64,000 nt of DNA from Collinsella sp. (lineage in GTDB: Bacteria > Actinomycetota > Coriobacteriia > Coriobacteriales > Coriobacteriaceae). Of the stretch, positions 1 to 8,076 are shown piece after piece. Within the stretch, counting starts at the first letter, position 1; each line of letters starts with the position of its first letter. The notes under the pieces were generated by a model. It was given only the letters and a program-made list of their open reading frames with translations. It was not told where the DNA came from and did not search any database. Where the stretch lies: contig JAGZEK010000007.1 of the NCBI GenBank assembly GCA_018368345.1, forward strand, positions 91,454-155,453, written 5' to 3'. The translations under genes were made by a program, and so were the position numbers.

Positions 1-831
1 GTGGCCCGGGATAAGGTTGCCGGAATCTTTGACGCCCACACCGCGCTTGATGCGCGACTCGATAAGGTCGCCGATAACGCCCAGAATGGACACGACCACG
101 CCGCACAGCAGCGCATAGGGCAGGCTGAGCTTGTAGAAGTGCGTCGCCCACAGGATGAGCCAAATCAAAACCGAGCCCAAGATGCCGCCGGCAAACCCCT
201 CCCAGCTCTTTTTGGGAGAGATCTTGGGAACCATCTTGTGCTTGCCGATACGGCTGCCCACGATGTAGGCAAACGAATCGGAGACCCAAAGGGACGCGCA
301 AACGCCCACTGAAAGCAGGGCGCCGGCAAAACCGGGCACGGCATCGCGCAGCAGCACGATAGCCGACAGCATAAAGCCAGTGTAGATGGGACCCATGAGC
401 GTCACGGCCACATCAGAGATGCGGGTACGCGGCGACCAGACATACCAAATGCCCACAGCGAGCATCAAGGCAAAAAGCAGGGCATTCAGCAACATCGAAT
501 CGCCCAACGCCGACAGCGGAAAGAGTACGGCGGCAGCGATACCCATGCGCTCGTTAGCCATCTTGCCATCGAGCCTTGTCATACGGAAAAACTCATAGCA
601 GCACAGACCGCTCATGACAGAAACAAAGATGGCCGTGGGCACGATACCCAAAACCAGGCACAGGATAAAGACAACGGCGTAGACGATACCGGCGGCGGCA
701 CGGGTAATAAAGCCCGCCAGCCACGAACCGGTGCCGCTCTTTGCTGCAGGTGCTCCCGCAGCGGCAGCCTTGCGCGCAGGCGCCGCGGAAACTGGCGTCT
801 TGGGAGCAGATGCCTTGGGACGAACGGACAC
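1..831 (-). CDS. cdsA: Phosphatidate cytidylyltransferase CdsA (3' end outside window)
   Basis: Makes CDP-diacylglycerol from phosphatidate and CTP in the membrane, the entry to phospholipid synthesis. The minus-strand frame is open from a GTG at 831 to base 1 (277 codons, no stop), so the C-terminus is cut by the window. The first ~30 residues are an Ala/Pro/Lys-rich cytoplasmic tail; several hydrophobic segments follow. Near the cut is the diagnostic CdsA stretch: a Ser-Pro-Lys-Lys-Ser-Trp-Glu-Gly region, then V-K-D-S-G-N-L-I-P-G-H. The GTG lies 2 bp after the uppS stop, so it is the last visible gene of a pyrH-frr-uppS-cdsA run, a common bacterial order that couples lipid-carrier and phospholipid synthesis to translation genes. 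Confidence 0.93.
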   Translation of the reverse strand, partial: MSVRPKASAPKTPVSAAPARKAAAAGAPAAKSGTGSWLAGFITRAAAGIVYAVVFILCLVLGIVPTAIFVSVMSGLCCYEFFRMTRLDGKMANERMGIAAAVLFPLSALGDSMLLNALLFALMLAVGIWYVWSPRTRISDVAVTLMGPIYTGFMLSAIVLLRDAVPGFAGALLSVGVCASLWVSDSFAYIVGSRIGKHKMVPKISPKKSWEGFAGGILGSVLIWLILWATHFYKLSLPYALLCGVVVSILGVIGDLIESRIKRGVGVKDSGNLIPGH

Positions 832-833
832 GA

Positions 834-1628
834 TTAAGCCTCCTCGGTCTTGCTCAGTCCACCAAACCTACGGTCACGGCCCTGATAGGCCAAAATGGCG
901 TCGACAAGGCCCCAACGATCAAAGTCGGGCCAATAGGTATCGGTGACGTAGAATTCGGAATAAGCCACCTGCCACAGCAGATAGTTCGAAAGGCGCAGCT
1001 CACCAGAGGTGCGAATCACAAGCTCAGGATCGGGAAGGCCGGCAGTATAGAGGTGGGAAGCCACCATATCGTCATCAATTGCAGCGGGATCGATCTTACC
1101 GGCGGCAGCGTCGAGTGCGATCTGACGGACAGCGCGGGTAATCTCGGCACGCGCGCCGTAGTTGACGGCAAGCGCCAGCGTCATACCGGTGTGATCGGAG
1201 CACTCGGCTAGACCGCGTTCAAAAACGTCGCGAGTCTTCTTGGGCAGCGCTGAAATATCACCCAAAAAGACAACACGCACGTTTTCGCGCTTCAGAAGCG
1301 GCAGCTCGTCGATAAACGTCTTGGCAAACAGGTGCATCAAGACGTTGACCTCATGCTGCGGGCGGTTCCAGTTTTCGGTAGAAAACGCATAGGCCGAAAG
1401 CACGTCGACGCCCAGACGCACGCATGCGGTAATAATCTCGCGAAGGGAGACGATACCCGCCTTGTGGCCCTCGGTGCGTGCAAGACCACGCGACGTGGCC
1501 CAACGACCGTTGCCGTCCATGATGCACGAGATATGGTGCGGAATGTTATTGAGGTCAAGGTCGGAAAAACCGACGCCCGCAGGGGCGTCGGCAAAGTACT
1601 CGACCAGTTTATGCTCGTCGTATTGCAC
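834..1628 (-). CDS. uppS: Isoprenyl transferase (undecaprenyl diphosphate synthase)
   Basis: Cis-prenyltransferase that condenses isopentenyl diphosphate onto farnesyl diphosphate to make the undecaprenyl carrier used for peptidoglycan and surface glycans. 264 aa. The H-I-S-C-I-M-D-G-N-G-R-W-A signature holds the catalytic Asp (about D38); the C-terminal R-T-S-G-E-x-R-L-S-N-x-L-L-W-Q and F-Y-V-T-D-x-x-W-P-D-F motifs are present. It has about 25 extra N-terminal residues before the core. The start is GTG, one base after the frr stop, so translation is probably coupled. The lipid carrier it makes would be needed by the glycan genes at 51-64 kb. Confidence 0.95.
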   Translation of the reverse strand: MQYDEHKLVEYFADAPAGVGFSDLDLNNIPHHISCIMDGNGRWATSRGLARTEGHKAGIVSLREIITACVRLGVDVLSAYAFSTENWNRPQHEVNVLMHLFAKTFIDELPLLKRENVRVVFLGDISALPKKTRDVFERGLAECSDHTGMTLALAVNYGARAEITRAVRQIALDAAAGKIDPAAIDDDMVASHLYTAGLPDPELVIRTSGELRLSNYLLWQVAYSEFYVTDTYWPDFDRWGLVDAILAYQGRDRRFGGLSKTEEA

Positions 1629-1629
1629 C

Positions 1630-2166
1630 TTAGATCTCCATGACCTCGGCTTCTTTTTCCTTCAGAAGCTCCTCGACCTTGGCGACATACTCATCGGTAT
1701 GCTTCTGGACCTTGGCCTGCTCGCGACGGACATCGTCCTCGGTGAGCTCCTCATCGCGCTCGAGCTTGTTGTTGAAGTCGCGACGGATGTTACGGATAGA
1801 CACCTTGGCCTGCTCGGCGTACTCGCGGCACTCCTTGACGAGCTCGCGACGGCGCTCCTCAGTGGGAGCCGGGAACGGAAGACGAACGACGGTGCCATCG
1901 GAGTTGGGGGTAATACCCAGATCGGAAGCGCCGATGGCCTTGACGATAGCGTTGATGAGGGCCTTGTCCCACGGCTCGATGAGCAGCATGTGAGCCTCGG
2001 GGGTCTTGACGGCGGCAACCTGCGTGACCGGCGTGGGAACACCGTAATAATCGACGGTGATGTCGGACAGAATGTTGGCATTGGCGCGGCCGGTACGAAC
2101 CTTGGAGAAGTTATGCTTGAGGGACTCGAGCGACTTGTCCATGTGGGCGGTGATGTTCTCTGCCAT
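1630..2166 (-). CDS. frr: Ribosome recycling factor
   Basis: Splits post-termination ribosomes together with EF-G. 178 aa, close to the usual 185. The family core is present: K-V-R-T-G-R-A-N near residue 25, the G-V-P-T-P-V-x-Q-V-A loop, and the long charged C-terminal three-helix bundle with R-R-x-x-x-x-x-x-K and R-N-I-R-R-D. ATG start directly after pyrH (2 bp gap), so the two are cotranscribed. Confidence 0.97.
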   Translation of the reverse strand: MAENITAHMDKSLESLKHNFSKVRTGRANANILSDITVDYYGVPTPVTQVAAVKTPEAHMLLIEPWDKALINAIVKAIGASDLGITPNSDGTVVRLPFPAPTEERRRELVKECREYAEQAKVSIRNIRRDFNNKLERDEELTEDDVRREQAKVQKHTDEYVAKVEELLKEKEAEVMEI

Positions 2167-2168
2167 GC

Positions 2169-2891
2169 TTAATCCTCCTGATAGACGAGCGTGCCGACGG
2201 GCTCACCCGAAAGCGCGCGCTTGACGGTGTCCTCGCCATCGATGTTGAGGACCAAAATAGGCATACGGTTATCCTGGCACAGAGCCGTAGCCGTGGAATC
2301 CATAACCTGCAGGCCGCGAACGAGAACCTCGTGATAGGTAATCTTGTCAAAACGGACGGCATCGGCGCACTTGACGGGATCCTTGTCGTAGATGCCGTCA
2401 ACCTTGGTGGCTTTAATCAGAATCTCAGCGCCGATCTCGCACGCACGAAGAGCCGCGGCGGTGTCGGTCGTAAAGTACGGATTGCCCGAACCGGCGGCAA
2501 AAATAACGACATTGCCCTTGGAAAGGTGGTTGATGGCGCGACGGCGAATATAGGGCTCGCAGATCTCGTTCATCTGGATAGCGCTCATCACGCGGCAGGG
2601 AACATCGTTATGCTCGAAGGCATCCTGCAGAGCAAGCGCGTTCATAACGGTTGCCAGCATGCCCATGTAGTCGGCCTGAGCACGCTCCATGCCACCGGCA
2701 GCGCCGGCCATGCCACGGAAAATATTGCCGCCGCCGACAACGACGCCGACCTCATGGCCAACGGCGAGCAGCTCCTTGACCTGCTTGGCAAGATGGTCGG
2801 TAACCTTGGGGTCGATGCCATATTGGCCGTCGCCCATCAGTGCTTCGCCGGAAAGCTTAAGAAGCACGCGTTTATATCGGATGTCGGACAA
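2169..2891 (-). CDS. pyrH: UMP kinase
   Basis: Phosphorylates UMP to UDP in pyrimidine nucleotide synthesis; bacterial PyrH belongs to the amino-acid kinase fold. 240 aa, normal length. Seen: K-R-V-L-L-K-L-S-G-E-A-L at the N-terminus, G-V-V-V-G-G-G-N-I-F-R-G near residue 50, and the F-x-T-D-T-A-A-A-L-R-A motif. The start codon is TTG, chosen because AGGAGG sits about 8 bases upstream and no ATG fits the conserved N-terminus. First gene of the pyrH-frr-uppS-cdsA unit; a terminator separates it from tsf. Confidence 0.96.
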   Translation of the reverse strand: MSDIRYKRVLLKLSGEALMGDGQYGIDPKVTDHLAKQVKELLAVGHEVGVVVGGGNIFRGMAGAAGGMERAQADYMGMLATVMNALALQDAFEHNDVPCRVMSAIQMNEICEPYIRRRAINHLSKGNVVIFAAGSGNPYFTTDTAAALRACEIGAEILIKATKVDGIYDKDPVKCADAVRFDKITYHEVLVRGLQVMDSTATALCQDNRMPILVLNIDGEDTVKRALSGEPVGTLVYQED

Positions 2892-2950
2892 AGCGATCCT
2901 CCTTTAATTAGACTCTCAATATGATATCAAAGGCTCTGATAAGAGCCATG

Positions 2951-2986
2951 AAAAAGCAGGCTGTGAGTAAAACCCACAGCCTGCTC
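2951..2986 (-). terminator. Rho-independent terminator of rpsB-tsf
   Basis: Perfect 10-bp stem (2956-2965 with 2975-2984), nine-base loop, then five T on the minus strand (2951-2955). It lies just after the tsf stop. A second small hairpin, GGCTCT-loop-AGAGCC at 2932-2947, follows directly, so the pair may be a tandem terminator or mark the start of the pyrH leader. Confidence 0.85.
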
Positions 2987-3008
2987 ATTACCAGCTACAA
3001 GAGCTTAT

Positions 3009-3878
3009 TTACTCGCCACGGACCAGACGGTCAAAGGCAACGACGGTAATGGTGTCGCCGAGCTCCTTGGAGACCTGCTCAGCGTACTTCTTGATGGTGA
3101 GGGAGCTGTCCTTGATGAACTCCTGCTCGGTGAGCACGGACTGCTTGTAGAACTTCTCCAGACGGCCGACAGCCATCTTCTCCTGGATAGCCTCGGGCTT
3201 GCCGGACTCGGCAGCCTGAGCCATGTAGATCTGCTTCTCGTGCTCGACGGTCTCGGCCGGAACCTGATCGCGGGTAGCGCAGATCGGGGCGACGGCGGCA
3301 ACCTGAAGGGCAACGTCGTGAGCGAAGGCCTTGAAGGACTCAGCCTGAGCGGTCTCGGCCTTCTCGAAAGCAAACTCGACGAGGACGCCGATCTTACCAC
3401 CCATGTGGATGTAAGAAGCGAGCGCGCCGTTCTCGGCCTTGCGGGCAGCGAAGCGGGAGATCTTCATGTTCTCGCCCATGATGTGAATCATCTCGGTGAG
3501 CTCGGAGGAAACGGTCTCCTCGCCCATCGGCTTCTCGAGCAGAGCGTCGACGTCAGCAGGCTCGGTGGTGGCGACAACCTCGGCGACCTTGGAAGCAAAG
3601 CCGGTGAACTTGGCGTTGGAGCCAACGAAGTCGGTCTCGCAGGAGAGCTCGAGCAGAGCGCCGGTCTTGCCATCCTCGGAGACGAACGCGGCGACAGCGC
3701 CCTCGTTGGTCTCACGGCCAGCCTTCTTGGCAGCCTTGGCAAGGCCGTTCTTACGAAGAACGTCGACAGCGGCGTCCATGTCGCCGTCAGCCTCGACGAG
3801 AGCCTTCTTGCACTCCATCATCGGGGAGTCGGTCATCTCGCGGAGCTGCTTGACCATAGCGGCGGTAATCTGGGCCAT
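3009..3878 (-). CDS. tsf: Translation elongation factor Ts
   Basis: Guanine nucleotide exchange factor that recharges EF-Tu. 289 aa from the ATG at 3878. I chose this ATG rather than a TTG at 3893 because the TTG lies on top of the AAAGGA ribosome site, which is well spaced for the ATG, and the protein then begins M-A-Q-I-T-A-A-M-V as is typical. N-terminal UBA-like domain (T-D-S-P-M-M-E-C-K-K-A-L), then the EF-Tu contact motif S-C-E-T-D-F-V near residue 85. Follows rpsB by 45 bp. Confidence 0.97.
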   Translation of the reverse strand: MAQITAAMVKQLREMTDSPMMECKKALVEADGDMDAAVDVLRKNGLAKAAKKAGRETNEGAVAAFVSEDGKTGALLELSCETDFVGSNAKFTGFASKVAEVVATTEPADVDALLEKPMGEETVSSELTEMIHIMGENMKISRFAARKAENGALASYIHMGGKIGVLVEFAFEKAETAQAESFKAFAHDVALQVAAVAPICATRDQVPAETVEHEKQIYMAQAAESGKPEAIQEKMAVGRLEKFYKQSVLTEQEFIKDSSLTIKKYAEQVSKELGDTITVVAFDRLVRGE

Positions 3879-3923
3879 TGTGGTTCCTTTCAAAGAGATG
3901 AAAAAGAATTAACTAAGACTGAT

Positions 3924-4652
3924 TTACTCGGCCTTGGGCTCAGCGGCCATCTCGGCCTCGGAGACCTGCTCCTTGCCGGAGCCAGCGAGGCAGGCGTCAG
4001 CCATGAGCTCGCACATAAGGGTGACAGCAGAGATAGCGTCATCGTTGCAGGGGATGCCGTACTCGACCTCGTCGGGATCGGAGTTGGTGTCGATCAGAGC
4101 GACGACGGGGATGTTCAGGCGCTGAGCCTCCTTGATGGCGTTCTCCTCGCGCTTGGTGTCGATGACGAAGAGAGCCTGGGGCAGACCCTTCATGTCGCGG
4201 GCGCCACCGAGGTTGGTCTGGAGCTTGGTGAGCTCCTTGCCGAGAACAGCCTGCTCCTTCTTGGGGAGCACTGCCATGCGGCCGTCCTCGACCATGGCCT
4301 CAAGCTCCTCCATGCGGTTGATGCGGGAGCGGATGGTGACGAAGTTGGTCAGCATGCCGCCGAGCCAACGCTGGTTGATGTAAGGCATGTTGGCGCGCTC
4401 AGCGGCGTTCTTGACGGCCTCCTGAGCCTGCTTCTTGGTGCCGACGAACAGCACATTGCCACCCTTGGCGACGTTCTTGACGAAAGTGTAGGCCTGGTCG
4501 GCGTCGAGGATGGTCTGCTTGAGGTCGAGGATGTAGATGCCGTTGCGCTCACCGAAGATGAACGGCTTCATCTTGGGGTTCCAGCGACGGGTCTGGTGAC
4601 CGAAGTGGCAGCCGGCCTCGAGCAGGGTGCGGATATTAATCTTGGTAGCCAT
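3924..4652 (-). CDS. rpsB: 30S ribosomal protein S2
   Basis: Small-subunit ribosomal protein, 242 aa. It starts with the S2 N-terminus containing L-L-E-A-G-C-H-F-G-H-Q-T-R-R-W-N-P-K-M and ends in a variable acidic tail. Also seen: G-T-K-K-Q-A-Q-E-A-V, N-Q-R-W-L-G-G-M-L-T-N and the D-T-N-S-D-P-D-E-V-E-Y-G-I-P motif. Strong AGGAGG ribosome site 7 bases before the ATG. First gene of rpsB-tsf. Confidence 0.98.
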   Translation of the reverse strand: MATKINIRTLLEAGCHFGHQTRRWNPKMKPFIFGERNGIYILDLKQTILDADQAYTFVKNVAKGGNVLFVGTKKQAQEAVKNAAERANMPYINQRWLGGMLTNFVTIRSRINRMEELEAMVEDGRMAVLPKKEQAVLGKELTKLQTNLGGARDMKGLPQALFVIDTKREENAIKEAQRLNIPVVALIDTNSDPDEVEYGIPCNDDAISAVTLMCELMADACLAGSGKEQVSEAEMAAEPKAE

Positions 4653-4793
4653 GTTAAACCTCCTGTGGTTTGCCTCCGCGCGGGGTCATCCTCCAAAACC
4701 AACCCGGACATGTGCTACCAAAGCCCGGGCACCACGGTATGAAGTAGCCGCGCGTGCGTGATAAAAACCTGTTGCCGTGAAGCAACCCGATGA

Positions 4794-4822
4794 ATGATAG
4801 CAGGAATGCATCTTCCTGCCAA
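4794..4822 (-). promoter_or_regulatory. Probable promoter of rpsB-tsf with long leader
   Basis: On the minus strand TTGGCA (4817-4822), a 17-base spacer and TATCAT (4794-4799) match a sigma-A promoter. Transcription would start near 4787, giving a leader of about 135 bases before the rpsB ATG. The leader has a small GTTGC/GCAAC hairpin followed by five T and further GC-rich inverted segments, so S2 autoregulation in the leader is possible but not shown. Confidence 0.6.
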
Positions 4823-4871
4823 CCCGCAATCAAAACCACACACCTGAGCGCGGCGCGGGACGTCCCAGCCA

Positions 4872-5714
4872 CTATTCGCCGCGGGGATGGGCTTGAGCCA
4901 CAGCCCGCTTAAGCCGATCGGGTGTGAGATGCGTGTAGATCTGCGTCGTGGACAGGCTCGCATGACCTAGCAGCTCTTGAACCGAGCGCAGGTCCGCGCC
5001 GCCCTCGAGCAAGTCGGTCGCAAAGGTATGGCGCATCGCATGCGGGGCGATGTCGGCCGGAATGCCGGCGAGCGTCGCCAGCATATGAAACCGCCGCCTG
5101 AGCATGGCGGCACTCATGCGATTACCGCGCGCCGATATAAGCAGCGGATGCGGCCCGGTAGCGGGGTCACGACGCTTTGCCTGAGCGAGCAACTCCGGCC
5201 TCCCCTCCTCAATATAGAGACGCGTCGCCTCGAGCGCACGACGATACAGAGGGACGATACGTTCTTTGCTCCCCTTGCCCCACAGGCGCAGCGTGCGTTC
5301 GGACCACGCAATGGACTCCACATTGAGTGCTGCGAGCTCAGAGATACGGGCGCCCGAGGCATAGAGCAGCTCGAGCATCGCCGCATCGCGCAGTCCCGCG
5401 GGTGTTGAGGTATCAGGCGTCTTGAGCAGCGCCTCCACCTGTTGGGTCGTCAGCACACCGGGTAGATCGCGCGGGAGCTTGGGCGAGGAAATTGCCGAGA
5501 CCACATCGCCCTCCACGACCCCCTCGGCAGCCATCCATCGATAGAGCGATCGGATAGCCGACAGATGCGCCGCAAGCGTTCGGGGAGCCACCTGCTCACG
5601 CGAAAGCTCGGCAAGATAGAGGCGAATGGTGCGCACGTCGGCAGCGAAAGCATCGATATCCTCGCGCTCGCACCAGGCAGCAAAGCGCTCCAGCCTCGAG
5701 CCGTAGGCCGTCAC
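4872..5714 (-). CDS. XerC/XerD-type tyrosine recombinase
   Basis: Tyrosine recombinase, probably one of the pair that resolves chromosome dimers at dif. All catalytic residues are visible: R123 (S-G-A-R-I-S-E-L), the lysine in G-K-G-S-K-E-R, H225 and R228 (H-A-M-R-H-T-F), H251 (L-L-G-H-A-S) and nucleophile Y260. Counted from the GTG at 5714 the protein is 280 aa and lacks the first half of the N-terminal core-binding helix. In the same frame the DNA continues upstream to 5792 and encodes a good Xer N-terminus (F-I-A-Y-I-S-R-V-E-G-L-S-P-N-T), but with no ATG, GTG or TTG; an ATA overlapping the trmFO stop has a GGAGG 9 bases upstream. The true protein is therefore probably about 306 aa. Last gene of yraN-comM-dprA-trmFO-xer. 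Whether it is XerC or XerD I cannot tell. Confidence 0.9.
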   Translation of the reverse strand: MTAYGSRLERFAAWCEREDIDAFAADVRTIRLYLAELSREQVAPRTLAAHLSAIRSLYRWMAAEGVVEGDVVSAISSPKLPRDLPGVLTTQQVEALLKTPDTSTPAGLRDAAMLELLYASGARISELAALNVESIAWSERTLRLWGKGSKERIVPLYRRALEATRLYIEEGRPELLAQAKRRDPATGPHPLLISARGNRMSAAMLRRRFHMLATLAGIPADIAPHAMRHTFATDLLEGGADLRSVQELLGHASLSTTQIYTHLTPDRLKRAVAQAHPRGE

Positions 5715-5788
5715 CGTGTTGGGAGAAAGTCCCTCGACACGTGAGATATAGGCGATAAACGAGTCGACGGTGTCGTACAGGTCAAAGG

Positions 5789-7126
5789 CTATGACCGGTC
5801 GCCTCCAAACAGATCAGGACGAGTGGCCAGATAGGCATCAAGGGCCTCGAGCGCACGGTCCGCATAGGCCTGGTAGCGGTCGCGCTTGCTGCGGCGCTTA
5901 CCATCCTCGAGTGGCGGCACCAGGCCAAAGTTGACATGCATGGGCTGGTAGCCCACGGTGGCAGGATCGGTCGCATAGCCCACGAGCGCGCCCAGGGCGC
6001 CCACGCGGGGCAACTCGACGCCCGCGGCGCCGATAGCCTCGGCATAGGTGTTGAGCGCCGCGAGCAGACCGGTCGCCACGGCTTCCATGTACCCCTCGGT
6101 GCCGGTGATCTGACCGGCCAGGCGCACGCCGGTACCAGGCACGGCAAAGGTGCCATCGAGCACGTGCGGGGCGTCGACAAAGGTATTGCGGTGCATGACA
6201 CCGTAGCGGAAGAACTCAGCGTTCTCCAGGCCCGGCACCATATGGAAGACGCGCTTCTGCTCGCCAAAGGTCAGGTTGGTCTGGAAGCCCACCAGGTTAT
6301 AGGCGGTCTTCTCCTTGTTCTCGGCACGCAGCTGAATCGCCGCCCAAGGGCGACGTCCGGTACGCGGGTCGGTGAGGCCGACGGGCTTCATGGCGCCAAA
6401 GCGAATGGCGTCCTTGCCGGTGCGCGCAACTTCCTCGGCAGGTTGGCAGGCCTGAAACAGATCGCCGCCCTCAAAGTCTTTGAGCACCACGCGGTCGGCC
6501 GTGGTAAGTGCCTCGATAAAGGCCTCGTACTCCTCCTTGTTGAGCGGAGCGTTGAGATAGTCGCCGCTCCCCTGCTCCTCGTAGCGCGACTGCGAAAACA
6601 GCACGTCCATATCGAGCGTGGAGGCATCGACGATCGGCGCCGCGGCATCGAAGAACGCAAGGGCGTCGCCACCGACGAGCTTCATGACCTCTTCGCTCAG
6701 CGCCGGTGAACACAGCGGGCCCGCGGCAATGACCACGTGGCCCTCGGGAATCTGCGTGACCTCGCCGTGCACGACCTCGATATTGGGACGGGCGGCAACC
6801 TCGGCCTCGACAAGCTCGGAAAACTTGACGCGGTCGACCGCCAGGGCACCGCCGGCGGGAACAGCCGCGCGATGGGCGCAATCGAGCAGGACTGAGCCCA
6901 TGCGCTTAAGCTCGGCCTTCAGCAAACCAGCCGCGGAATCCGGACGGGTCGACTTAAACGAATTGGAGCAGACGAGCTCTGCCAAGTGATCGGTATGGTG
7001 AGCCGGGGAGCTAACCTGGGGGCGCATCTCGCACAGCTTTACGGCAAAACCGCGGTCTGCCAGCTGGATCGCGCATTCCGAACCCGCCAGACCGCCACCG
7101 ATAACCGTTACCTGATCGAACTGCAT
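5789..7126 (-). CDS. trmFO: Folate/FAD-dependent tRNA m5U54 methyltransferase TrmFO
   Basis: Methylates U54 in the T-loop of tRNA using methylenetetrahydrofolate and FADH2. 445 aa from the ATG at 7126; a TTG six bases upstream is too close to the AAAGG ribosome site. Dinucleotide-binding motif V-I-G-G-G-L-A-G-S-E at the N-terminus, then the family signatures C-S-N-S-F-K-S, K-P-V-G-L-x-D-P-R-T-G-R-R-P-x-A-x-x-Q-L-R and the C-terminal N-F-G-L-x-P-P-L. The stop overlaps the possible start of the xer gene. Confidence 0.96.
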   Translation of the reverse strand: MQFDQVTVIGGGLAGSECAIQLADRGFAVKLCEMRPQVSSPAHHTDHLAELVCSNSFKSTRPDSAAGLLKAELKRMGSVLLDCAHRAAVPAGGALAVDRVKFSELVEAEVAARPNIEVVHGEVTQIPEGHVVIAAGPLCSPALSEEVMKLVGGDALAFFDAAAPIVDASTLDMDVLFSQSRYEEQGSGDYLNAPLNKEEYEAFIEALTTADRVVLKDFEGGDLFQACQPAEEVARTGKDAIRFGAMKPVGLTDPRTGRRPWAAIQLRAENKEKTAYNLVGFQTNLTFGEQKRVFHMVPGLENAEFFRYGVMHRNTFVDAPHVLDGTFAVPGTGVRLAGQITGTEGYMEAVATGLLAALNTYAEAIGAAGVELPRVGALGALVGYATDPATVGYQPMHVNFGLVPPLEDGKRRSKRDRYQAYADRALEALDAYLATRPDLFGGDRS

Positions 7127-7140
7127 CTGCAAACACCTTT

Positions 7141-8076
7141 CTAATTGACACGTTTTCCATTGTGACCGAAGGGCGTCTGGGCGTGAAGGGCAAACTTGGA
7201 GGGCGCATACCTTCCATCCATCATGCGCTCGATAAGGCCCTCGAGTTCAAGCGAACCCAAGAGTTTGAGTACGCCGACAGCATCGAGCGAGACGAGCGCC
7301 GCGATGTCGTCGACTTTGAGCGGAGAGGCGATGAGCGCATGCATCACGGTCTGCTGTGTTTGATCCAGGTCGGCAATGCCGGGAGCATCGGGGCGCGAGT
7401 AGCGCAGGGTGCCGTAGATGCGTGAGATAGCCATCTCGATAGATTCCTCGTCGATGATGCAGCAGGCACCGTTCGCAATGAGGTAATTCGTGCCACGCGA
7501 CTCGGGCGATAGGATCGACCCCGGCACAGCGAGAAGTTCTCGCCCCAAATCCATAGCAGCCTCGGCTGTAGAAAACGTCCCGGAAGGCATACCCGCCTCG
7601 GATACAAAGAGGGCTTGCGACAGGGCCGCGATCACGCGATTGCGGCGCGGAAAGGCAAACTTGCGCGGACCCATGCCCCACGGGGAGATCGACACGACCG
7701 CGCCACCCGTATCGAGCGTGCGCGTAATAAGCCCCGCGCTCGAGCGCGGATAGACTACGTCGGCGCCCGTCCCCAGCACCACGACGTGTTTGCCGCCAGC
7801 GTTGACCGCAGCCCAACCCGAGGCCTGGTCACAACCGACCGCGCCGCCCGAAACTACCGTCACTCCCGCCTCGACCGCCACCTTTGCCGCAAGCTCTGCC
7901 ACGGCAAGACCATACGGCGAGGCCTTGCGCGCGCCGATGATGGAGAGCGCGGGCGTCGAAAGCACCTCGGGGTTGCCGCGCACATAGAGCGTCTGGGGTA
8001 CATCAGAAAGCTCCAAAACGGTCTCGGGATACAACGCATCACCTGGATGCAGCTCGTAGGTCCCCTCGGCCATCAT
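7141..8076 (-). CDS. dprA: DNA processing protein DprA (short form)
   Basis: Binds incoming single-stranded DNA and loads RecA during natural transformation. The Rossmann-like DprA core is complete: Y-P-E-x-x-x-x-L-x-D-V-P-x-x-L-Y-V-R-G-N, I-I-G-A-R-K-A-S-P-Y-G, V-V-S-G-G-A-V-G-C-D and F-P-R-R-N-R-V-I-A-A-L-S. A C-terminal winged-helix segment (about 70 aa) follows. Start set at the ATG overlapping the comM stop (ATGATG, behind GGAGG; the second ATG at 8073 is equally possible). At 311 aa it lacks the usual N-terminal SAM/helical domain. Longer in-frame sequence upstream to 8232 lies inside comM and looks like out-of-frame noise. Confidence 0.93.
   Translation of the reverse strand: MMAEGTYELHPGDALYPETVLELSDVPQTLYVRGNPEVLSTPALSIIGARKASPYGLAVAELAAKVAVEAGVTVVSGGAVGCDQASGWAAVNAGGKHVVVLGTGADVVYPRSSAGLITRTLDTGGAVVSISPWGMGPRKFAFPRRNRVIAALSQALFVSEAGMPSGTFSTAEAAMDLGRELLAVPGSILSPESRGTNYLIANGACCIIDEESIEMAISRIYGTLRYSRPDAPGIADLDQTQQTVMHALIASPLKVDDIAALVSLDAVGVLKLLGSLELEGLIERMMDGRYAPSKFALHAQTPFGHNGKRVN

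Noticed and set aside
3240..4742. 500-codon plus-strand frame over tsf and rpsB
   Set aside because: Antisense shadow of two certain genes with low-complexity Leu/Gly/Asp translation and no ribosome site.
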